Origin: Zobellia russellii
GTDB lineage: Bacteria > Bacteroidota > Bacteroidia > Flavobacteriales > Flavobacteriaceae
Assembly: GCF_018728565.1 (NCBI RefSeq)
Contig: NZ_JACSOI010000002.1
Span: 558,001-622,000 of the forward strand
DNA: 64,000 nucleotides
Direction of reading: 5' to 3'
In this document: positions 35,308 to 43,540 of the stretch, in pieces
Layout: each line of letters begins with the position of its first letter
Position numbering within the stretch: the first letter of the stretch is position 1
Translations under genes and position numbers: made by a program
Notes under the pieces: model-generated
Database searches by the model: none
What the model saw: only the letters and a program-made list of their open reading frames with translations
What the model was told of the DNA's origin: nothing

Positions 35308-36804
35308 ATGACTAGCTATAAATTAAACAACAAAAACCTCAGCAAATTTTCAAATGAGGCTTTAATTCCAAAATATGATAGGTCTACTTTAAAAACAGGT
35401 ATTGTTCACGTAGGCATAGGGGGGTTCCATCGATCTCATGAAGCCTACTATACCGATCAGTTATTACATGACCCAGCTAACTCGGATTGGGGTATTTGCG
35501 GCATTGCCCTACTGGATTTTGATACTAAAATTTACAACACCCTTAAAGAGCAAGATGGATTGTACACGCTTATTGTGAAGGAATTGGACGGCACCTTGAC
35601 CAAAAAAATCATAGGCTCTATTGTAGAGTACCTTTTTGCCCCAGAAAACCCAACACAAGTAATAGAGAAAATGGCAAGTGCCGATGTTAAGATTATAACC
35701 TTAACGATTACCGAAGGTGGTTACAATTACAACGAAGCAACAGGTGCTTTTGATTTTACAAATCCCTTAATTCAGCATGACTTAGAAAACCCAAGAGCTC
35801 CCAAAACAATTTTTGGTTATTTGACCCAAGCATTAAAACTCCGAAAAGAAATGGGGTTGCCCGGCTGCACCATTCAATCTTGCGATAACATTCAGGGAAA
35901 TGGGCATATGACTCAAAAAATGTTACTGAGTTTTGTGGATATGGCGGAACCGGAACTTGCGTCCTGGATAAATTCCAACGTATCATTTCCTAATGCCATG
36001 GTAGATAGAATCACCCCCGCTACATCTGAAAAAGACATTGCCTTATTAAAAGAATCCAGCGGAATTGAGGATGCATGGCCCGTAGTTTGCGAACCGTTTA
36101 AGCAATGGGTCATAGAAGATGATTTTATCTCCGGAAGACCTGCCTGGGAAACCGTAGGCGCCCAATTTGTTGAAGACGTAGTTCCCTATGAAAAAATGAA
36201 GCTCAGTCTGTTGAATGCGGGACATTCGGTCTTGGGAATCCTAGGCGCTCTAATTGGCTATGAAACTATTGACGAATCTGTTCATAACAAAGCCATACAA
36301 GCCTTCTTACACACATATATGGATGAAGAGGTGACCCCTACTTTAGGCAGTTTGGAGAGAATCGATTTAAAAACGTACAAACAGTCACTGCTTCAAAGAT
36401 TTGGAAATATTTACATTAAAGATCAAATAGACCGAATTTGTTCCGAAAGCTCCGCTAAAATTCCCATTTTTATTTTACCCACAGTACATACCCAATTAAA
36501 AAATGGCGGCCCTATTGAACATGCAGCTTTTGTAATAGCAGCTTGGGCCATTTACAGTGCCGGTATTGATGAAAAAGGAAACGCTTTGAACATTAAAGAT
36601 GCCCTTGAAACAATCCTAAAAGAAAAAGCACTGGTTGCCAAAGAAAATCCCGCGGCTTTTTTAGAAATAGAATCCGTTTTTGGAAAACTAAATCAATCAA
36701 AAAGATTTGTTGATTCTTATTCAGAAGCCTATCATAACATTCTAAAACATGGCGTAGAAGAATGTGTAAATAAAATGAACAATAAAGCTCTAAATAATAT
36801 TTAA
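35308..36804 (+). CDS. Mannitol-2-dehydrogenase/fructuronate reductase family enzyme
   Basis: This 498-residue polyol-specific long-chain dehydrogenase probably oxidises mannitol (or another hexitol) to the ketose with NAD+. The nucleotide-binding start is IVHVGIGGFHRSHEAYYTDQ at residues 32-51. The catalytic region has EKMKLSLLNAGHS near 294-306, which includes the lysine, asparagine and histidine (K-x4-LNAGH) typical of the family, and VCEPFKQWVIED and FPNAMVDRITP precede it. The stop TAA abuts the ATG of the kinase gene directly. A paralogue lies on the other strand at 37696. Substrate assignment rests on the neighbouring fructokinase. Confidence 0.92.
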   Translation: MTSYKLNNKNLSKFSNEALIPKYDRSTLKTGIVHVGIGGFHRSHEAYYTDQLLHDPANSDWGICGIALLDFDTKIYNTLKEQDGLYTLIVKELDGTLTKKIIGSIVEYLFAPENPTQVIEKMASADVKIITLTITEGGYNYNEATGAFDFTNPLIQHDLENPRAPKTIFGYLTQALKLRKEMGLPGCTIQSCDNIQGNGHMTQKMLLSFVDMAEPELASWINSNVSFPNAMVDRITPATSEKDIALLKESSGIEDAWPVVCEPFKQWVIEDDFISGRPAWETVGAQFVEDVVPYEKMKLSLLNAGHSVLGILGALIGYETIDESVHNKAIQAFLHTYMDEEVTPTLGSLERIDLKTYKQSLLQRFGNIYIKDQIDRICSESSAKIPIFILPTVHTQLKNGGPIEHAAFVIAAWAIYSAGIDEKGNALNIKDALETILKEKALVAKENPAAFLEIESVFGKLNQSKRFVDSYSEAYHNILKHGVEECVNKMNNKALNNI

Positions 36805-37692
36805 ATGAAAAATATAGTTTGTTTTGGAGAAGTTCTTTGGGATGTGTTCCCAACTCACAAAAAGATTGGAGGAGCTCCTTTAAATGTTGCCTCACGTTTA
36901 AAATCATTGGAGAACAGGGTATGCTTGATAAGCAAGGTAGGAAATGATGCGCCAGGTAGCGGAATAATTGATTTCCTAAATAAACAAGGTATTGACACTC
37001 AAAGTGTAAAAGTTGACCATACCCTAAAAACCGGAGACGTAAAAGTTTCTTTGGACAACCAAGGTTCCGCCACTTACAGCATAGAGTTCCCCAGAGCTTG
37101 GGACTACATTGAACTCACCCCGGACACCATAAATATTACCCGAACTGCAGATGCGTTTATTTATGGAAGTTTGGCTGCAAGAAACCACCTCTCTAAAAAC
37201 ACACTATCTGCACTTTTAAAATTGGCCAAGTATAAGATTTTTGATGTGAATCTTAGAGCCCCTCATTATACGGCAGATACCTTGTCCGAACTCATGGACG
37301 CTGCCAATTTCATTAAGTTTAATGACGACGAAATTCTTGAAATAGCAAGAGCGTTAGATTTTGAATCTGAGTCTCTAGAAGAGAACATCAAATTTATAGC
37401 GAAGTATACCAATACAGAATCTATTTGTGTTACAAGAGGCGGTAAAGGCGCCATACTCTATAGAAACGATTTATTTTATTACAACAATGGCTACCCAATT
37501 GTTGTGGTAGACACCGTTGGCGCCGGAGATTCTTTTTTGGCATCTCTGATCAACAAGTTACTTAAAGGTACTCCCCCTCAAAATGCGCTTGACTATGCCT
37601 GTGCTATTGGTGCAATTGTGGCCAGCCATGAAGGAGCCAACCCCAAAATAGAGAAAGCTACTATTGACCAAATGATTTATGTGCAATCTTAA
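36805..37692 (+). CDS. PfkB-family carbohydrate kinase, probable fructokinase
   Basis: The 295-residue kinase should phosphorylate the fructose released by the dehydrogenase, sending it to glycolysis. PfkB features seen are GEVLWDVFPTHKKIGGAPLN at the start (a fructokinase-like G-GAP-N substrate region) and VDTVGAGDSFLASL near 232-245, with GAGD holding the catalytic aspartate. Length is normal. It starts on the base after the preceding stop codon, so translation is coupled, and it is the last gene of the plus-strand operon, converging on the second dehydrogenase with 3 bp between. Confidence 0.93.
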   Translation: MKNIVCFGEVLWDVFPTHKKIGGAPLNVASRLKSLENRVCLISKVGNDAPGSGIIDFLNKQGIDTQSVKVDHTLKTGDVKVSLDNQGSATYSIEFPRAWDYIELTPDTINITRTADAFIYGSLAARNHLSKNTLSALLKLAKYKIFDVNLRAPHYTADTLSELMDAANFIKFNDDEILEIARALDFESESLEENIKFIAKYTNTESICVTRGGKGAILYRNDLFYYNNGYPIVVVDTVGAGDSFLASLINKLLKGTPPQNALDYACAIGAIVASHEGANPKIEKATIDQMIYVQS

Positions 37693-37695
37693 ATG

Positions 37696-39186
37696 TTATA
37701 ACAAATTAGCATTAAAATCCTTTATACACTCTTTAATCGTGCGCGTTCTAATATGATTTAGATAGCGCACGTACTTTTCTACGAAAATGGAACTGTTCTT
37801 TAAATCACCAAAAACAGAATCTATTTCTAAAAACCTAAGCGGTTCCTGCTGAGATTGGGTAGCTCTTCTAATTAGAACATTACTAATTGAGTCGGATATT
37901 TTATAGGCTTTACCTTGATCATCCAAACCATCATAATACTTACACCATGCGGCAACAAAAAAAGCAACGCTATCTATAACCTCATCTTTAGACAACTGCG
38001 CCTGTACCGTTGGCAAAATAAAGATTGGGACTTTTGCAGAACTTTCGTTGCAAATTCTTGACAGGCTATCATAAATATACGGGTTCTTAAATCTGGCAAT
38101 TAAAGTAGATTTATAATTTTCCACCAAATGAACCTCGGCCTTGTCCAGCACAGGAATGACCTCTTCATCCATAAAAGTTTTTAGGAAATGCATAAAATCT
38201 TCATCGTTTGCAGCCTCACCTACAGTTTTATAACCGTGAAGTGTGCCCAGCACCCCCAACAGGCTATGGCCTGCATTAAGCAACTGAAGCTTCATTTTAT
38301 CATAAAATTCAATATGCTCCACAAACTGCACTCCTACCTTTTCCCACTCTGGTCTTCCATGGAAAAAATTATCCTCTATTACCCAATTTGAAAAAGGCTC
38401 ACAGACTACCGGCCATTGATCTTCAATTAAAAAATCGTTTTTCAAGATTTCAATATCCTCTGGGCGTGTGAGCGGTGTAATCCTATCTACCATTGAATTG
38501 GGAAACGTAGTGTTTTCCTTTAACCAAGGCAATAATTCGGGCTCCATCTTATTTGCATAATTGAAAAAAGAAGCTTTCATCGTATCTCCGTTCCCTTTGA
38601 TATTATCACACGATAAGATAGTACATCCCGTTAGGCCCCTGAACTTCCGTAACTTAAAGGCTTGCACCAAGTATCCAAAAACGGTTTTAGGGTAAAACGG
38701 ATTTCTCATATCCTCTTCTACAACGGGATTCTCTTGGTCAAACTCTCCCGTTATCTCATTTAAGTTATACCCGTCTTCGGCAATAGTCAACGAAATGATT
38801 TCAATATCAGGATGAGCAAGTTTTTCAATAACCGCCATGGGGTTTTCAGGACCAAAAAAATACTCTACAATAGAGCCAATAACTTTTATTTGATGAGATC
38901 CATTGGCATCTTTCATTACCAAGCTATAAAGACCGTCTTGATCCTTTAACACATTATATATCTTTCGGTCTGCATCCAAAAGGTCTATTCCGCATATACC
39001 AAAATTCAGTTCATTATGCTTTTCTATCAATTCATGCATATAATATGCTTGATGCGCTCTATGAAAATTACTTACCCCTATATGAGCAATACTTGTTTTA
39101 ATTTTGTCCCGATCAAACACAGGGGTCAATACCCTATTCTGCATTGCTCCTACGTTCTCAATATTTAAGTATAATGGGTTTTGCAT
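37696..39186 (-). CDS. Second mannitol-dehydrogenase-family oxidoreductase
   Basis: The 496-residue protein is a paralogue of the enzyme at 35308. The cofactor-binding start is IAHIGVSNFHRAHQAYYMHE, with Ser-Asn where the first enzyme has Gly-Gly. The catalytic segment DKMKLQLLNAGHSLLGVLG keeps the K, N and H residues. FPNSMVDRITPLTRP and VCEPFSNWVIED also align. It lies on the minus strand, convergent with the kinase and divergent from the Nudix-like regulator, so it may be controlled separately. It probably handles a different polyol (arabitol, sorbitol) or runs in a different direction. Confidence 0.9.
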   Translation of the reverse strand: MQNPLYLNIENVGAMQNRVLTPVFDRDKIKTSIAHIGVSNFHRAHQAYYMHELIEKHNELNFGICGIDLLDADRKIYNVLKDQDGLYSLVMKDANGSHQIKVIGSIVEYFFGPENPMAVIEKLAHPDIEIISLTIAEDGYNLNEITGEFDQENPVVEEDMRNPFYPKTVFGYLVQAFKLRKFRGLTGCTILSCDNIKGNGDTMKASFFNYANKMEPELLPWLKENTTFPNSMVDRITPLTRPEDIEILKNDFLIEDQWPVVCEPFSNWVIEDNFFHGRPEWEKVGVQFVEHIEFYDKMKLQLLNAGHSLLGVLGTLHGYKTVGEAANDEDFMHFLKTFMDEEVIPVLDKAEVHLVENYKSTLIARFKNPYIYDSLSRICNESSAKVPIFILPTVQAQLSKDEVIDSVAFFVAAWCKYYDGLDDQGKAYKISDSISNVLIRRATQSQQEPLRFLEIDSVFGDLKNSSIFVEKYVRYLNHIRTRTIKECIKDFNANLL

Positions 39187-39343
39187 GTTTTTTACAATAA
39201 AGAATCAGTGTCCAAAATCTTTGAATTTACATAAAAAATAAAATTATATCTATATTTTTTAAGGGTTCATTGTATATTGACGAAATAGAACTTCAGGCCC
39301 ATGCAAAATGAAGTTTAAAACAAAGATAAGAGAGCCGTATTAA

Positions 39344-40069
39344 ATGGATTTTAGAAAACTGGATAACGTATCTGTTAATTGTGTCATTTTTGGCTTAGGC
39401 CCAGAAGGTCTGGATGTTTTATTGCAAAAACGAACGCTAAATATGTTCCGAAAAGAGTACCCAATAATTGATGACTGGGTCATTACGGGAGAACGTGCTT
39501 TTATCAACAAAACCTTAGAGGAGTCTGCCAATAGTATCTTTAAAAGCATAACCAACCTTAACGAGTTCAACAGGATCCAATTTCACACCTACGGCATTAC
39601 TTCTAGAATTAAAACCGAAAAAGATTTACTGTGGACCAAAAGTCAAGGACTCAAGGCACAATCCATGACTATTGCGTACTATTTTGTTCAACCCAAAAAG
39701 AACATTAAACTAAGTAATGATGAATTTAAGTGGTTTCCGCTAAAGGCCTTACCAGAACTGGGGTTTGACCACAAAAAAATAATTGAGGACGCTCAAGAAG
39801 ATTTGAAGCAAAAAATCATGGTTGAGCCCATTATATTTGATTTTATATCACATAAGTTTACCTTAAACGAACTTCAAATTGCTTTTGAATCTGTCCTGAA
39901 TATTGAAATTGACAACCGAAATTTCCGAAAAAAGGTTCTAAAGAAAATTTATATTGTCCCTTTAAACGAAACCCGAAAGGGCAACGCAAAAAAGCCCTCC
40001 AAACTCTATGTTTTTAGCCGGGATGTATACGATAAAGTAACCGAAAAAGACCTAATCATAAATATTTAA
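39344..40069 (+). CDS. Nudix-derived transcriptional regulator (NrtR/AraR type)
   Basis: The 241-residue protein has an N-terminal Nudix-like fold (VSVNCVIFGLGPEGLDVLLQ at residues 9-28) and a C-terminal winged-helix region (FTLNELQIAFESVLNIEIDN then RNFRKKVLKKIYIVP). The Nudix box is broken: after GERAFINKTLEESANSI the REUxEExG core is absent (FKSITNL instead), so it should not be a hydrolase. Proteins of this build act as sugar-responsive repressors or activators in Bacteroidota (AraR for arabinose). It diverges from the dehydrogenase at 37696 and is the likely local regulator. The effector is probably a sugar or sugar phosphate. Confidence 0.82.
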   Translation: MDFRKLDNVSVNCVIFGLGPEGLDVLLQKRTLNMFRKEYPIIDDWVITGERAFINKTLEESANSIFKSITNLNEFNRIQFHTYGITSRIKTEKDLLWTKSQGLKAQSMTIAYYFVQPKKNIKLSNDEFKWFPLKALPELGFDHKKIIEDAQEDLKQKIMVEPIIFDFISHKFTLNELQIAFESVLNIEIDNRNFRKKVLKKIYIVPLNETRKGNAKKPSKLYVFSRDVYDKVTEKDLIINI

Positions 40070-40282
40070 GAGCTTACGCTACCCTAAGTTCAATTTTCAA
40101 GTTAAAATAGCTCTACCAAAAAAATGGATTAAGTTATTCGTATAGGGCAAACCATTAAATGTTGGTCAATTAATGCTCTCAGAGTTCCGATTATACATAT
40201 TTTCTTACATTTCATAAATTCGGGCAACGATCAAAATAAAGATTTCGTATATTCGTGGTATATTATTTGCTCACATAATTAT

Positions 40283-40591
40283 ATGAAGCACTTTTACCTA
40301 ATTATTACATTCTTGTGTATCTCGTTTTCCTATGGGCAAGAAACCCAGAGTAATGGAGATATTAAGGGTTTTAAACTTTACCCAAATCCTGTTACGAATG
40401 GCAAGGTGTACATTAGTACAAATGACAATGCACCCAAGCAAGTTCTAATTTATGATGTTTTGGGTACGCAGGTTCTAGAAACCAAAATTAACGGCAACGA
40501 ACTCTATCTTTCTGATCTTGATGCCGGTGTTTATGTGTTACGGGTCTACCAAAACAATAAAGTAGCTACAAGAAAATTAATCGTTAAGTAG
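40283..40591 (+). CDS. Small secreted protein made of a signal peptide and a T9SS type A sorting domain
   Basis: The 102-residue product has a signal peptide ending SFSYGQE (about residue 20) and then, with almost no spacer, a Por secretion tail: FKLYPNPVTNGKVYIS, VLIYDVLGTQVLETKI and LDAGVYVLRVYQNNKVATRK. This domain normally sits at the C terminus of large cargo enzymes and directs them through the type IX secretion system. Here there is no cargo domain. A paralogue follows at 40820. It could be a decoy, a surface glycolipid-anchored peptide, or a remnant. Confidence 0.82.
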   Translation: MKHFYLIITFLCISFSYGQETQSNGDIKGFKLYPNPVTNGKVYISTNDNAPKQVLIYDVLGTQVLETKINGNELYLSDLDAGVYVLRVYQNNKVATRKLIVK

Positions 40592-40819
40592 CACTCCTCT
40601 TTTTTCAACAACACCTTTTCCGAACCCTCTTATTTTCAATTTATTACAACCAAGAAACCTGTCGGCAAACTTCAAACCCCTGTCGATGAATGGTAACAAA
40701 ATAGCGATGAACGGAAACTGATGTGGCGTTCACCAACACCCAGGCCATTTTCACAACATTTCAGAACAATCACCCGCCCCATTTTCTACCTTTAAACTGT
40801 TGACCCCAAATCAATAGTT

Positions 40820-41143
40820 ATGCGCATTACCTACTTTATGCTTTTCATGGTATTTACCATTGGAATGTCCGCCCAAGATTCATTTGATTTTCAAAATCAA
40901 AAAAAAGAAGAAATTCCCGGTTTTAAGCTATACCCCAATCCTGCTTTTAATGATGTGGTAAATGTTATTACCAGAGACAACCAATCAAAATATATTAAAG
41001 TTTACGATGTCTTCGGAAAAATTGTGCTTACGGACCAAATTTCCAAGAGCAATCTAAATATCTCTAGGCTTGTACCAGGTGTATATGTGCTTCAGGTTAC
41101 GGAAAACCAAAAAACCAGCAACCGAAAACTGGTTGTAAAGTAG
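40820..41143 (+). CDS. Small secreted protein made of a signal peptide and a T9SS type A sorting domain (paralogue)
   Basis: A 107-residue protein of the same plan as its neighbour at 40283. The signal peptide ends near residue 18 (FTIGMSAQD). The sorting domain reads FKLYPNPAFNDVVNVI, IKVYDVFGKIVLTDQI and LVPGVYVLQVTENQKTSNRK. The two mature parts align along their length, so a tandem duplication is likely. The intervening 230 bp differ. No catalytic or binding domain is present. Confidence 0.82.
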   Translation: MRITYFMLFMVFTIGMSAQDSFDFQNQKKEEIPGFKLYPNPAFNDVVNVITRDNQSKYIKVYDVFGKIVLTDQISKSNLNISRLVPGVYVLQVTENQKTSNRKLVVK

Positions 41144-41145
41144 CC

Positions 41146-41173
41146 CAAAAAAAAAAGCTCCCTTTCAGGAGCT
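41146..41173 (-). terminator. Terminator of the FKBP isomerase gene
   Basis: On the minus strand AGCTCC/GGAGCT (arms 41156-41161 and 41168-41173, 6-nt loop) is followed by ten T (A-run 41146-41156 on the plus strand). It lies about 80 bp after the FKBP stop codon. Confidence 0.8.
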
Positions 41174-41252
41174 ATTTCAATTTAATTAAAAAACAAATAT
41201 GTAATGTTTTACCATATCATCCCTTTATACAAGGGGTTCATATGATACAACT

Positions 41253-41684
41253 TTATAATATCTCTACTACCTCTAGATCAAAAACAAGGTCTTTACCTGC
41301 TAAAGGGTGGTTACCGTCAACAACAATACTTTCTTCTTTTACCTCAGTAACCAATAAATTAATTTCCTGCCCGCTTTGGGTCTGAGAAACAAGTCCCATT
41401 CCTACTTTAGGCTCAATATCCTGTGGCAATTGACTCTTTGGAACTTCCTGTATCAATTCTGCTTTAGGCTCTCCGTAAGCTTCCTCTTTAGGTATATTAA
41501 CGGTTTTTTTCTCATTGACTTTCATATCAATCAGACCTTTTTCAAACCCAGGTATCAATTGTCCCTGACCCATAGTAAATTCAATAGGCTCACCTCTTTC
41601 AACAGAGCTATCAAAAACCTCACCTGTAGTCAACTTACCTGTGTAATGTACTTTTACCTTATCGTTCTCTTTAATTTGACTCAT
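41253..41684 (-). CDS. FKBP-type peptidyl-prolyl cis-trans isomerase, SlyD-like
   Basis: The 143-residue protein opens with the SlyD-like FKBP half-domain KVKVHYTGKLTTGEVFDSSV and GEPIEFTMGQGQLIPGFEKG. The insert-in-flap segment covers about residues 65-120 and the second half (VVDGNHPLAGKDLVFDLEVV) completes the fold. The histidine-rich tail of E. coli SlyD is missing, as in many short homologues. It should catalyse prolyl isomerisation and act as a cytoplasmic chaperone. Confidence 0.93.
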   Translation of the reverse strand: MSQIKENDKVKVHYTGKLTTGEVFDSSVERGEPIEFTMGQGQLIPGFEKGLIDMKVNEKKTVNIPKEEAYGEPKAELIQEVPKSQLPQDIEPKVGMGLVSQTQSGQEINLLVTEVKEESIVVDGNHPLAGKDLVFDLEVVEIL

Positions 41685-41925
41685 AATATCATTTTAAAAA
41701 ACAGCAAAATGCTATTTTATAGCTATTTTGGTAAAGGTACAGGTATAAAAAAGGCTACAAAATCTTTAACCCGAGCCTTCCTTGTATTTAGAAAACATTA
41801 ACATTTTATGCCTGATTAGTTAAAAGAATTAACAATTAAAAAACTGGTTACCTACGAATAACCAGATACATTAAAATTATACACTTTTACCCATCTTGTT
41901 TATTTTTTACAGAAAAGGATATCAC

Positions 41926-41933
41926 TATTTTTG
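41926..41933 (+). promoter_or_regulatory. -7 promoter element of the LuxE-like gene
   Basis: TATTTTTG matches TAnnTTTG. The predicted start near 41940 lies just upstream of the ATG at 41950 and inside the longer open frame that begins at 41896, so it argues for the shorter protein. No exact TTTG at -33. Confidence 0.5.
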
Positions 41934-41949
41934 CACAAGGAATAGCATT

Positions 41950-42927
41950 ATGAACGGTAGTGAAATATTTAAGATAAATACACAGAGCGAATTTGACGCC
42001 CAAGCTTTAAAAGTTTTTAGGCACCAGTATCGCACCAATGCCGTGTACCAAGAATTTTGCTCCTATTTAGGTAAGTCCGATGCAAATGTTGATGAGGTTT
42101 ACGCAATCCCCTTTTTACCCATTTCCTTTTTTAAATCGAAAGAAATTATTTCTGGAGATAAGCACCCAGAAACAATTTTCACAAGTAGCGGCACTACCGG
42201 AAGCAACACCAGCAAACATTTTGTAAACCGGCTTTCTCTGTATGAGGAAAGTTTCAGACATGCATTTGAACTATTTTACGGTAAAGTTGAAGATTTTTGC
42301 GTTCTGGCCCTGTTACCTTCTTATCTGGAAAGAGAAGGCTCATCTCTTATTTATATGGTTGATGATATGATCAAGCAGAGCCAGCATCCGGATAGCGGCT
42401 TTTATCTTAACGACCTAAATGGTTTACGCAATAAACTGATCCAACTAGACGCAAACGGTCAAAAAATATTGCTTATTGGAGTTTCTTTTGCCCTTTTGGA
42501 CATGGTTGAAACCAACACGCTAAAACTAAAGAACACCGTAATCATGGAAACGGGCGGCATGAAAGGCCGAAGAAAGGAACTTATTCGCGAAGAACTTCAT
42601 TCTATCTTAAAAGAAGGCTTTGGCGTACCGGTCATACATTCTGAATATGGCATGACAGAACTATTATCCCAAGGCTATTCAAAAGGAAACGGTATTTTTG
42701 AAACTCCTCCTTGGATGAAAATCCTAATCCGCGATACGGAAGACCCACTAGCCTACCAAGACCATAAAAAAACTGGAGGTATTAATGTTATAGATCTGGC
42801 AAATATTGATTCTTGTGCATTTATAGCTACGCAAGATTTAGGCAAGACCTATGAAAACGGCACTTTTGAAGTATTGGGCCGTTTTGACCATTCCGATGTT
42901 AGAGGCTGTAATTTAATGGTATTTTAA
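41950..42927 (+). CDS. LuxE-like acyl-protein synthetase
   Basis: I start at ATG 41950 (325 residues), since the promoter element at 41926 falls within the 18 extra codons of the longer frame. The protein resembles LuxE/acyl-protein synthetases, adenylate-forming enzymes related to the PaaK/AMP-binding superfamily: TIFTSSGTTGSNTSKH near 72-87 is the phosphate-binding loop, followed by METGGMKGRRKELIREEL and SEYGMTELLSQGYS in the second half. In bioluminescence LuxE activates a fatty acid; there are no luxA, B, C or D genes here, so the role is unknown. It may activate an acid for a cell-envelope or secondary product. Confidence 0.85.
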   Translation: MNGSEIFKINTQSEFDAQALKVFRHQYRTNAVYQEFCSYLGKSDANVDEVYAIPFLPISFFKSKEIISGDKHPETIFTSSGTTGSNTSKHFVNRLSLYEESFRHAFELFYGKVEDFCVLALLPSYLEREGSSLIYMVDDMIKQSQHPDSGFYLNDLNGLRNKLIQLDANGQKILLIGVSFALLDMVETNTLKLKNTVIMETGGMKGRRKELIREELHSILKEGFGVPVIHSEYGMTELLSQGYSKGNGIFETPPWMKILIRDTEDPLAYQDHKKTGGINVIDLANIDSCAFIATQDLGKTYENGTFEVLGRFDHSDVRGCNLMVF

Positions 42928-43454
42928 AGTCCCAATATTTTGGCATCAACAAAGAATGTAGAGTTTACGTCAATCTCATGATCCATACTGATCAACTCAT
43001 CAGTAACCGTATTCAACCTTAGGTTAAATTTGTCTTTTTTGATGTACTCTTTTAAGTCTACGTCTATAACATCTACATCTAAAACATCACCAATATTTTC
43101 GTCTACTTCTTCTTTAGAAGCAATCATTATCTCATCAAGTCCCTCTGCGGAAATATAGATTTCTATAGATTCAAGAAAACTAAAATCACTATCGTCCGGA
43201 GAGGTAATCTCCAATTCCAACTTAGTTAGTTTAATTTCCTCAATAAGATCTTTGCGCGTATCGTTTACCTCAAACTGTGAATCAGAATTGGTCTCCATGT
43301 CCGGCGTGAACATATCAAAAGGAAGGTCTATACCTGCCGAAGATGGTATAGTTACTTGACTATTATAATCCAGATCAAATTTGGTAAGCTCGTCTAACTT
43401 ATCACAAGAAGTCAGTGTAGCAAAAACGGTAAGAATCAACAAAAATTTACGCAT
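42924..43454 (-). CDS. Hypothetical lipoprotein
   Basis: The 176-residue product has a short signal and lipobox (FATLTSC, Cys17), then an acidic mature region with alternating strands (LEITSPDDSDFSFLESIEIY, then DVLDVDVIDVDLKEYIKKDK). I do not recognise a family. Its last 4 bp overlap the end of the LuxE-like gene on the other strand. It lies 87 bp downstream of tyrS in the same direction and might be read from the same promoter. Confidence 0.75.
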   Translation of the reverse strand: MRKFLLILTVFATLTSCDKLDELTKFDLDYNSQVTIPSSAGIDLPFDMFTPDMETNSDSQFEVNDTRKDLIEEIKLTKLELEITSPDDSDFSFLESIEIYISAEGLDEIMIASKEEVDENIGDVLDVDVIDVDLKEYIKKDKFNLRLNTVTDELISMDHEIDVNSTFFVDAKILGL

Positions 43455-43540
43455 CTAATTCGGGTTTGAAAAATGTTACTGGCTACATAACGCTTTCCAA
43501 ACCCGTTTTAGTCTACCTTTTATCTTAAAAAACGGCCGAA

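Noticed and set aside
35291-35310. Short palindromes AACGTT and TTACGTAA just before the first dehydrogenase ATG
   Set aside because: Too short and too close to the start codon to separate from chance; not supported by a matching site elsewhere.
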